DNA of 64,000 bases. Source: Molanna angustata (taxonomy: Eukaryota > Arthropoda > Insecta > Trichoptera > Molannidae). Shown one piece after another: positions 54,543-64,000 of the stretch. The translations under genes and the position numbers were made by a program. Numbering within the stretch: the stretch's first letter is position 1; the number at the start of each line of letters is the position of its first letter. The stretch is taken from NCBI GenBank assembly GCA_963576475.1, contig OY754964.1, forward strand, positions 6,066,149-6,130,148, given 5' to 3'. The notes under the pieces are model-generated. The model saw only the letters and a program-made list of their open reading frames with translations. It was not told the origin of the DNA and did not search any database.

Positions 54543-56430
54543 ACTGTATCAATACTTATATACACACACACACACTACCAAGATTATACATTATACATAC
54601 AAACTCTCCTATCAACAAAATGCCAACCTACATATCTATTTGTTATTTTTACAGGATTAGTCCTCGGGTTTTATTTATGCTTCGAGATATATTTGTAGGT
54701 ACATTAACAATACAATGTACAACTTCTATCTTCGATATTTGAATTCTACCAAAAAATAACGAATCATGAAGTATTTTGGTATAAATCATTGCCAATAATA
54801 AAACGTCGTGCGAATAATGAAGTGATCAAATCCAAATAGAAAATATAGGCGACACTACGTACTGAACTGAACAATATACGCGAATGAAAACAAATACGTA
54901 TAATAAATTTAGGCTTTTTTACCGAAAAATATTTTGCCGTATATTTAACAACACAAAGATCTATCGGAAAGGAGTACAGAAAACACAATTACCTGTCAAC
55001 TAGATAAACAAAAACACGTAAAATTTGGATATATTATGTACATATATTTCAAGAATATTTTCAATCTAGGAATGTGTAAATTGGAAAGTAAGAGCTGGTT
55101 ACTACAACAACCAAAGTGTTAAAAATAACATTAATATCATGATCATAGTTTTACTTCAATTTAAATAACCATTAAAATAATATTACGTATTAAAATCGAA
55201 GCTATTATTAAATAACCACAAGATGTCGAGGAAAAAAATGATAATTTGATAGTGGAGCATATTATATTACAATTTCCATAATATTATTTCACGCACATTG
55301 CAATATTCAATTCGCTCGAGGCTGTACATCGCGCTACGTTCGCCACACCCAAAGAGTATATAATACCTTTGATCATAGACCATAGACAATTCCATAGAAG
55401 CTCAGATTATGTAGATTGTATGCCGGTGCAAAAATGATTGTGTTGTCCGCCGCAAAAATATTATAATTACAATCGCTAATGGGAAATTAAATAAGAAAAA
55501 GTAGAAAATGTGCGTGTTCTTTGGTAACAATATACCTAGGTGAAATCTCTGTTTGAATATTCATAAGATGAACAGATAAGGCACATACGAAAAGGCACGC
55601 CTCAATCGCACCAATAATCACTGAAAAATAAATCATACACTATTTATTCGCCTTATTCTGAAGTGTTATATAAATGCAGTTAATTAAATATGAATAAAAA
55701 TAAGTAAAAATATTATAATTTTCAATTCAAAACGAGGAGGGTAAGCTTTGCATTACATGCTGTCATTAAAACTAAAAAAAAACATTCACTCGTAACAATT
55801 AAGAACTATGGTTGTCAGTGTAATTAATCATATTTTTTGCAACATGTTCACATCGGCTGCTTTCGATTTTTGTATTTACACATAACATCTAAGTAATTAT
55901 TAGATGAAATATCCGAAGAATACTAGTAACAGTATAAATTAAACAATAAACTAATTATTTTTTTACATTACGACAGAGAAGATATGTACTGAAAATAGTA
56001 GTTTAGGTGTACAAATTGAAAATGGTGATACAGGTTAAAAATTTACGCACTTGGAAATTGAGTTAATAAAAGATTTAGAAACAAACAAAAAAATAGATTA
56101 AATACTATTTAACAGCTCCATCTATATTCTAGTAGAACTAGAACTGCAATATATTGCTAATAGTTAATATTATTTCTTAATAGTTGGCGCAAGCATCTCA
56201 TGGTTATTTCCAAGCAATTGCTTATAATAATATTGATATAGGTATACTATACCTACATGTCATACATCTAGAAATGTATTTAAAAAAGGGTTTTCACTGG
56301 GGAAACACACATGATATTTACTAAAAATTCTTAGTATTAAAGTAATTTCATACATACTTATTGCGATTTACGACAATGAAAATATTCCAATGTGAACCGC
56401 ATTACGAGTGTTTTTTTTTAACTTCAACTG
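54543..56430. other. AT-rich stretch, no feature seen
   Basis: Only a short (AC)n at 54561-54573. CpG-containing AATTCGCTCGAGGCTGTACA at 55308 is isolated. Confidence 0.4.
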
Positions 56431-56439
56431 GATCGGTGA

Positions 56440-56720
56440 GTTTTCAAGCGTAAATAATTGGATTACTTGAAACCGAAGCGAGAATGTGTTGCTTTTTTCA
56501 ATCATTCCTCGGAGAACTTCTCCGGAAAATAATAATAGAAGATATTCTTTGGTAGGTGTTGGAAGACGAGCGGTGGGATGGCGTGTCTAATGCGGGGCCG
56601 CCTAACGAATCGGTTGAATTAAATGTAAACCGCTTTTTATTCAACGTCCATTCTTCCACACAAAAGGGTACACGGTACAACATCTTCGCTGAGGCCATAC
56701 CGGGCTAGAATCTCATCTCA
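56440..56720. promoter_or_regulatory. CpG-richer unique block, candidate regulatory element
   Basis: GCGGGGCCGCCTAACGAATC, CTTCTCCGGAA and CCGAAGCGAG in otherwise AT-rich DNA. The open frame on minus (56498-56698) lacks homology. Confidence 0.3.
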
Positions 56721-57484
56721 GACTGACCATAATGATATCATAGAAAGCGGATGCTAGATAGATAGGTACTTAATTTTGTACATACCTACATCATCCACAA
56801 TGGACATAACACTGGAATCAACCGTAGTCATTTTTGATAGACAAGTTTAAGCTTAATAACTAAAAACACTTTTTAAACACATGTGCAAATAGTGATTTAA
56901 ATGAAAATGGCTTTGATACATCTAAAGCTGGCCAACAGGAGAATAATCAGAAAAATAAATCACGCAGTGTTTTTTTTTCAGAACATAGTATGAACTAGTC
57001 ATCATCGCGTCGGTTCATTCAAAACATGACTTTCCCAATCGCATTACCGCGTTTATACTTTAAATTAGCCGTTAAGAACTTTGTTTTAAACTGTTTAAGT
57101 GCAAACTTGATTGCAATTTATTTTCTAAACTGGTGCCTCCAGCCTAAATAGAAGCAATAATTACGTGAAAAATAATAGGATATCATGTGAAGCGTGAAAA
57201 TACAAGAGATATAAAAAATGACCCGAATATAACTGGTGTATTCTTGTCTGCACATTTCAGTTATTAGATGATTGCACATACGTTATAACACTTTAAAAAC
57301 AGAAAGCGTGCTAATATCAAAATCGACTTATTTGATCTCAACCCACTGTTCCAATATGGCATGAACATCAAATGTTGCATTGTGTCGACAACTTGTATAG
57401 CTCCATTACAACTTTAATGGAAATCAAACGCGAGTTTTAAAAGCAAGTATTCCACCGCACCATAAGATCTGCGGTGGAAGACCA

Positions 57485-57612
57485 GGTTAGAATGGCACCA
57501 CAGCCTTACTTGGTACTATCACCGATCATCAGAGATCAAAGATAAAGATTCAGTATTGTTAGAATTGTCGATTAATGTGGGACAAGAGATCCGCCTGTTG
57601 CACCATTCTAAC
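57485..57612. repeat. Small inverted repeat
   Basis: GTTAGAATGGCACCACAG and, reversed, GTTAGAATGGTGCAACAG, 128 bp apart end to end. MITE-like. Confidence 0.45.
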
Positions 57613-57914
57613 ATCTGACATTTACTGTATAGCCCATCGTTAATGCTTTATTTGATTTATATTTTACTATATTACTCGCTACAATTCATAATTAATTACT
57701 ATTGTTGATACGTAAAGTCTGGTCTATAGATAATAGCGAGGAAATGGCAATGTCGTTAAAAGTAATGGACATTAAATTGTTTTAGCGAAATAATCAAATA
57801 ACGGTTGCACAGCGAACTAGCATTATTTATACTACTAGCGTTCATCCTTAGTCGCTGAGAGCTGTTTGTCAATGATTGGAACTATAAAACAAAAAAAAAA
57901 TGCAAATATAATAC

Positions 57915-58287
57915 CATACCATACCATACCATCACGCCATTTCCCTATTTGGGGTAGGCAGAGAAAACCGAACGCCAGACTCCTCTCTCTTGACATACAT
58001 TCCTCGCTTCATTCACGTCCATACATCGTCTCATACACGCTCTTCTATTATTCTTACTTCTAACATCTCCATCTTTCAAAATCCCATTTATGTGATCGTG
58101 CCAACTCTTTCTTGGCCGACCTCTACTTTTCATTCCTCTTTTATCAGCCTTGTATACTTTTTTTGTCAGACGGTCATCACTCATTCTTTCTATGTGGCCG
58201 AACCACCTTAGGGCATTTATTTTCATCTTACTTACGATATTTCTTTCAATCATACATTCTCGTCTAATATCCTCATTTCGAAATGAG
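57915..58287 (-). mobile_element. LINE family W, second young copy with 13-bp TSD and foldback
   Basis: Reads like 51091-51440 with about two differences. GCAAATATAATAC at 57902-57914 and 58288-58300 is the target duplication. 5' end is the palindrome CCTCATTTC/GAAATGAGG at 58271-58288. Frame open from FRNEDIRREC to SAYPK. Confidence 0.88.
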
Positions 58288-58516
58288 GCAAATATAATAC
58301 TTATCCGTTTCCTACCAATAAAGATTAAACCCACGGAATGATAACTAGTGAACGTTAACATAAAAGATAATTCATATAAATTATTAGCAGTTTCGGTAAG
58401 ATTCTCTATTTCTTTGATTTGTATCATAAGTATACGTGTTATTGACTCAAAAAGGTAAGTTGAAATATTTGAATCAGAAAAGACAGGTTAATTTCCATTT
58501 TTGACCAAATTCCAAA

Positions 58517-58560
58517 ATGAGTGGGTTGTAGCATAACTAAACTCTCAATTAAAAGTTAGT
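58517..58560 (+). repeat. Half copy of the MITE at 32547
   Basis: GAGTGGGTTGTAGCATAACTAAACTCTC resembles the left tip of that element. Confidence 0.4.
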
Positions 58561-59099
58561 ATACATTTTTTTCTTCTCAAAGGCTGTGTTGCTGTGATGC
58601 ATTTTTTGTTTCATTTTACACATTAATTATAAAAAAAAACAGAATGAGAATTTTGAAAGTTTTGCGAGACGTTTTTTTATAGAAAACTAATAAGCTCTAA
58701 TTTAATGCATTGTGTTTGGGCATACTTAAATGAATATCACTTATGGCATCAAGTAATACATAGTCACTGTCTCGAGATGCATTGGCCACGGCACAGGTTT
58801 TTTGCTTAGTGGAGCATTACAGATTCAATGATTATTGTAATGTCATCAATGTTTGTGTGAATAAATAAATAAATATGCATTCTCTACGTGACACACGTTG
58901 ATGTAATAAATATGGTTTAAAATCTTGAAATCACAAATCCCCAGTATTCTGTAGATAGTTGTGGAGATTAAAGATGTTTAAGTTTTCATGGGACGAACCC
59001 GGTATTGTACAAAACCTAAGTAAGGAACGGAATTCATTGAAACGTTCGGAACATGGAAGAAGTAATACAACATATTGGCTATGGAACAGAACCACACAA

Positions 59100-59465
59100 T
59101 GATGGCATAGGTGGTACGGACAATAATACGAGACGCCAGCGATTTGTTGGTATCGGCTATAGATCTCTGGCTCGGCGACCCGGGCCGACCGGTAAAAGGT
59201 GTTATTAGGCGGGCATTAGTGCACGCCGGGTTGGCCTCTGCACAAAGGGAACCGACACCGCACCGGCTGACCGGCTCTCGACTCACTCGCATCTCCAGTG
59301 CAACCGCCGCCACACACTCGTAATTATAATATTACACATTGTTCCCCCCACAACCGCACTATACGGCCCACCGCCTCGCCGCGAATCGACCAGCGCTCAA
59401 CGTCGATCGTCAATAATAAGAATAATATATCAAAAGCCGCCGATCGACGGATATATAGTGGCAAT
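59100..59465. promoter_or_regulatory. Most CpG-rich block in the window, candidate promoter/5' exon
   Basis: GGCGACCCGGGCCGACCGGT, then many CGs to GCCGCCGATCGACGG at 59430-59450, beside TATATA on either side. On the minus strand GCGA|GTGAGT near 59290 is a good donor, so this could be a non-coding first exon of fz4. A plus-strand gene beyond the window is equally possible. Confidence 0.4.
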
Positions 59466-60475
59466 TAGTGACTAACTTTGACGCCATTACTTGTAATGAA
59501 TATTGCTTTATTACAAGAAATAACACACATAGAAGATTGCATGTTAGCTGTGTCTCAAGTCTTAATACTTACATGTCGTTTCTGTTTCAGAATGCAACGG
59601 TCACATTATACATTTATATTTGACACGAATATAACGTGTTATTTCATTCAATAATCATTTCGTGGAGTCTCAAACTGTCCTGGAATTATCTGTCCAGGAT
59701 ATGACTGTTCAATTAGATCAATTTGATATGAGGTCAAAGATAAGGAAATGTCGTTAAAATGCGCTTACTTTTACTATGTAGGTACCTATTAATTGATAAT
59801 TAATCATCCACCCCCAATCACAAATAAATAGCATTGCTTTTGTACTTTATCTCACAAGCAGACAAACATTGATTAAAATATTTTGATAGTTTTTCAACAT
59901 CATTAAATAATGCATGGAGTTTTTCTATAGTTGACTGTGTTTTTAGAGTAGCCATGTTATGTAAATCAAATGTTTGCTGAAAGAATATTTTATCAGAGTA
60001 GACAGCTACTTACTTATCTTGGATACAAAGTACATACACAGATATAGAAAATTTCTTTTCACCTGACATGAAAACGAATGTTCAAAAAAAGAAGAAAATC
60101 CGCTGTGACGGATAGTTATTTGGCAAATTAAATTAGTAGGCGTTTTCATTATCAATTTTCTTCTCAATGATTGCAATCGCATCCATCACAATATAAAATC
60201 TCGGTATTTAGTTAAAGCTGTAAATCGTTATATTCACTGCATAATATAATACAATAACTTTTATCACCGTAGATGAAGGTATAAGATAACCAACACTTTA
60301 TATAAATGCGAACTACAGTTATTCTCATGAATTTCTCATTTAAATTAAAACGTCCCGTGTAAGGCGATTCTATTAACACCAATAATAACAACAATTAAGC
60401 GTTTAAATAAAAGGCGACTGCAAATACAAAAGAATCAGACACACGAAAACAAATCGTTAATTATTATTATTGTGA
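59466..60475. other. AT-rich stretch, no feature seen
   Basis: No repeats or coding signal noticed. Confidence 0.4.
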
Positions 60476-60479
60476 AAAC

Positions 60480-60850
60480 ACTCATTACAATGCATTTAGA
60501 TTGTAAGTAAATACGTTCATTAGCGCCATTGTAGATAACGTTCGGCCATCTACATTTGAAGAGTTTCACTTTCCATCTAGAACGAGAGAAATAAAGGCGG
60601 TTTGACAGATATTGTGAAATATGACGTTACTTTCCAATATGTGAATTGTTAGTGCCAATAAGACAATAGCGAATAATTGCAGACAGTCATAAACTATTAG
60701 GTACATAATTCTGCCTACAAAAGAACTCTTCAACAAATGCGTCTGGTGTCCTCTGACATTAAACTCATCAGTCATGACAGCGATGCTCAAGACCCCGATG
60801 TTACCGTAATCACCGATCGTGCTAATGAAAGATAAAAAAAAACATTGCGA
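60480..60850. promoter_or_regulatory. Complex unique block
   Basis: Words such as AAATAAAGGCGGTTTGACAG, AATATGACGTTAC (CRE-like) and CATCAGTCATGACAGCGATG. The 102-codon minus frame is not recognisable. Candidate regulatory only. Confidence 0.25.
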
Positions 60851-61359
60851 GACTTGAGTGATTATAAACACCACAAAAAACTTTAACAGATGTAAGAATC
60901 AATCATACGAAAAAAAAACAGTTGTAATAACGATTACTTTACAAATAAAACATAATGAATAAGTACCATTACTAAATGATCATGAAAGCAGTTAACGTAA
61001 ATGTAATAGAACAGTACACCAACATACTCGTAAGTATAAGTAATGTAGTAGATAACCCTTTTTTATCATATTATGCAATATTATTAAGAGATTGTGTAAA
61101 AACTCACGGTAGCGGTTGAAACGATAGGACTTGTTACGCTTTTAATATCAAGTTAATTGTTTTTTCACACTGTACAGAAGCATGGGACCCAAATCAATGA
61201 CAATTGAACACAATTAAACAAACTTCCAAGTCAATGAGATCTGGAAAATTCAACCAGATTTTAAAGAGAGAACACAACAACAATTTGCACACTAATGTAT
61301 GAAGCACGAACAAATATTTTATATCACCAAATCAATGATATACATTTATTTTGGGGTTT

Positions 61360-61490
61360 TTCATAATAGCAATAATAGTAATTAAAAAAAATAAACTCAG
61401 TAGGTAGATTTTCATATTCTCTTTCGATTGATGTAAAAATCTACTTCATAAGCTTTGTAATTAATTACAGTAAAAAATGAAAACAAGAGT
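61360..61490 (-). repeat. Repeat family E, inverted copy
   Basis: Reverse complement of the 4125-4260 unit (GTAGATTTTCATATTCTCTT, GTAAAAATCTACTTCAT). Confidence 0.55.
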
Positions 61491-61689
61491 TTTAAGAAAA
61501 AAATATTTTACAAGAAATCAACAAAATAAATGGTTCTTTATTTCAAAGACGTATCTTTTGAGGGTTCTTAGGAAAAGATTTTCAAAATTGACTACTTATA
61601 GACTCTCAAAGAAACTGCACTTGCCTTTATCATGCGAACATCGTTTAATACATTATTGTTAAAGCTTCTTGCGTTCCTGTTTTTCAAAA

Positions 61690-61800
61690 TATCATACATT
61701 TGAGTCGAGTCATACTTTTCTTGGATGACCTTGGATTCATTTAATTCCTGTCTGCTTTGTATATTTTCTTCGTTAGGCGTTCTTTCAATATGTTCTGAGT
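61690..61800 (-). mobile_element. LINE family W scrap
   Basis: CTTTTCTTGGATGACCTTG, TTGTATATTTTCTTCG and AGGCGTTCTTTC follow the order of the RT C terminus on minus. Confidence 0.5.
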
Positions 61801-61889
61801 CGAGTCATTTTGATAAAAGGTACAAAATTCATGCTCGTATAAATTATACATTTTTTATGGACTCGAAGATATTGTATGAATAAGAATTT

Positions 61890-62040
61890 GTTCGCTTACA
61901 TGAGCCAAGGCCCGAATTATCCAAATTGGCCGTCCCTTTTTCGTGAACTCGGGTGTTTGACCACGCCCCCGCCGACAGTTCGGCAAGATACACGATCATT
62001 AAGTCTCAGTCAGGATCCAGTTCCCATATTTGGCCGAAGG
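61890..62040. promoter_or_regulatory. GC-box and CArG-box block
   Basis: GACCACGCCCCCGCC (61960 area, Sp/KLF or Egr-type) and CCATATTTGG at 62024-62033, an exact CC(A/T)6GG SRF site, within 80 bp in unique sequence. Confidence 0.35.
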
Positions 62041-62309
62041 TAACTCTTCGTGTCTTGTAACATTTTTTGAGAGCGTAAAAATTATTTTTTAAACGCGCAT
62101 TCAAATTTTGACTCTTGGCACGTGTGGAATTGCTCCTTGAATATTGATACATATTAATTCATCGAGGCTTTGCGTTTTAATATAGTAATTCATTCATGCT
62201 CCGATGAAACATGTATAAGTACAACTTTATAAACGATTTGGTGACATGGCTGAAAGGTGCACCAGTAATGGTGATCCAATCATTCTAAAGCCGGTAAAGC
62301 TATACCTAC

Positions 62310-62400
62310 GGACGGCTTGTAGCAGTCGAAGTCAACAACTTTAGTTGACTGTGAAAGTCTGTACAACTGCTTGGAGCAGTCGGTTCAATTGCAACACTAT
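62310..62400 (+). repeat. Repeat family G, copy 1
   Basis: Contains TTGGAGCAGTCGGTTCAA and GTAGCAGTCGAAGTCAACAA; built of inverted ACTGCT/AGCAGT words. Confidence 0.5.
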
Positions 62401-62785
62401 AAAATACCAGTAAAAAATATATATAATTCCAGACAAGTTGCGCAAAATAAATTGATAATTCCCAGATGAACAAACTATTACGGTGAAAAGACACTGAAAG
62501 TAAGCAAACCGAAAATATTTAACACCCTTCCAAGTGGTTTCGATAAACTTGATAAAATATCCTCATTTAAAACTATATTAAAAAAAAATATTGTAGAAAG
62601 TAATTAAAAATATTTGACACATTTATAAGTAGTAATCAAATCAAAAACATGTAACCCATCTTATAATTTTATTACTGTAACTTAAGGAATGTAATATGTA
62701 CTTAAATTGTATGGGAAACTTAATGATAGGCTAGTGAGCCCAATGATTATTATTTATTTATTTACTTTTTGTATATAATATAAAC

Positions 62786-62845
62786 AAATATAATGAACAC
62801 TGGCGGGCTTATTGCCATTAGGCAATTTCTACCAAACAAATATAT
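62786..62845 (-). mobile_element. SINE family B, 3' fragment
   Basis: AACACTGGCGGGCTTATTGC and GGCAATTTCTACC. Confidence 0.55.
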
Positions 62846-63109
62846 TATAGTGACAGAATTATATATGTGCATCAACAAAAAAAATGAAAGCTAAAAAAGA
62901 ACAAAGTAAATATACATCATAGCAACAAAAGAAGGATTGGAAAAGAACAAGAAGAGGAAATCGAGATCAGGTGTTTATAGATAAATATTCTTTCTTTAGT
63001 AAATATTACGTAGCAAAGGGGAGGAAGGAAAAGGAGAGGGATCAGATATTTTCGTAGTGATATTATGTAAAACTTTTCAGAAAAATAATAAATGAAAAAT
63101 TATAACTTG

Positions 63110-63345
63110 ATTAATAATTTAAATAGCAGCAGCAATCGTGTGACAGTTGAACCTACTGCATTTTACAGTCAGTACAATTGTTTGGAGCAGTCGGTTCAAC
63201 TGCAACACGACGCTTCAAGCGGTCCGTGTATTATAAACGAGAATTTTGTATTGGAACTGCAAACTGCCGTGCTGGTACAGCTTAAAGCAGTTGACACCAA
63301 CTGCTACAAACAGTCTGTATCTCTGGTCTTACTCAATGCAATAGT
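63110..63345 (+). repeat. Repeat family G, copy 2
   Basis: Shares TTGGAGCAGTCGGTTCAA with 62310; the right half holds AAAGCAGTTGACACCAACTG and CTACAAACAGTC in inverted relation. An 88-codon frame crosses it but has no homology. Confidence 0.5.
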
Positions 63346-64000
63346 TTACGATCATTAATATCATCGGGTCAAGGCTACAAAATACAGGTGTACTTAACTC
63401 GAATAAAGGTACATTTTATACCTCAAAGGCAAGGTATGAGATAGAAAGATCGAAAAAATAGAAGGTAAGTATTATAATAGATAATCTTTGTGTTTCTTAT
63501 TTAGCATCAAACACCGCCATGCATTTAATGGCGTGCCTTCATAGTGAAACAATGGAATAATAAATATGTACAGTACAATCCCTGCAAAATAACAATAACT
63601 CTAAAGGCATATCTATTATTCATTCGCAAAACTTCACAAATATATTATGTTGTACTTATACAGGTCACTAACCCACACACCAAATGAAGGGTCGGGGTGG
63701 ATATTGCACAAATATTGAAGGCCCGCTGTGCTTCCATACGGGAATTTTTAAAGTCTAAAAATTATAGTAATACCGTCGAAATTGTTTTTTTTGCAAATAT
63801 ACCCACTTAGAATGAAAGCTTTTAATAATAATTGAAGACACAAGTGGATGAAAGTGTTAAGTCGCAAAATTTCAATTTTCTACTTTTTTGTGCAGATGAA
63901 GGTTTTAAGTGCCGCTCTTTCGTATGACACTAATAACAACGTGAAAAAAGTATCCTAAATGCGTTTTTCACAGTGGATGAAGGTGTTATGTAACAAAAGC
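63346..64000. other. Right edge, no feature seen
   Basis: Near the edge GGATGAAGGTGTTA (63971) and GATGAAAGTGTTAAG (63848) repeat loosely, about 120 bp apart. Confidence 0.35.

Noticed and set aside
56498..56698. 66-codon minus frame considered as the missing fz4 CRD exon
   Set aside because: Lacks the CRD cysteines and the MPN-L-GH type motif, and has no suitable donor in phase 0.
58978..59313. 111-codon minus frame considered as the fz4 first exon
   Set aside because: No signal peptide followed by CRD cysteines; the CpG-rich sequence fits a promoter or 5' UTR better.

Overview
The window is eukaryotic nuclear DNA: AT-rich, with intron-split genes and a dense load of interspersed repeats. 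Protein similarity and repeat style (short CTAG-ended Helitrons, tRNA-headed SINEs, TTAA and hairpin MITEs, LINEs ending in microsatellite tails) point to an insect, most likely a moth or butterfly. No species can be named from the sequence alone.

Four protein-coding genes are supported. (1) 1-13103, minus: an AN1-type zinc finger / ubiquitin-like protein of the ZFAND4 family. Seven exons are visible and their reading phase is continuous; the 3' end with the AN1 finger lies off the left edge. (2) 13705-15864, plus: ribosomal protein S26, complete, 115 aa, three exons, the first contributing only the ATG. It is divergent to gene 1, with about 600 bp between the start codons. (3) 20662-26713, minus: the F8A/HAP40 (40-kDa huntingtin-associated protein) homologue, complete, six exons, 304 aa. 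(4) 33211-34725, minus: the large last exon of a Frizzled-4-like Wnt receptor (rest of the cysteine-rich domain, seven membrane helices, KTxxxW). The exon(s) for the signal peptide and first part of the CRD were not found, so 34726-64000 probably lies in or upstream of that gene's first intron.

Everything else is repeats plus a few complex, CpG-richer, non-repetitive blocks that may be regulatory. Repeat classes read from the sequence: three tRNA-derived SINE families (A, B, C); a LINE family (W) whose 3' end carries a small stem-loop and a short-repeat tail, with two nearly identical young copies; a related family (D) with the same tail; RTE-like and jockey-like LINE relics; a non-autonomous Helitron-like family in at least six copies; and many MITEs, several nested.

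The most notable structures are: a 1.7-kb minisatellite of 41-42-bp units (17.93-19.64 kb) that appears to have grown from inside a Helitron copy; LINE insertions with perfect target-site duplications whose 5' ends fold back as perfect inverted repeats; a perfect 102-bp tandem duplication that copies a splice donor in frame in the ZFAND4-like gene; and a GC-AG intron in the same gene. No CRISPR array, bacterial operon, virus or free-standing tRNA/rRNA gene was seen. The genes are unrelated housekeeping and signalling genes and do not form one pathway.
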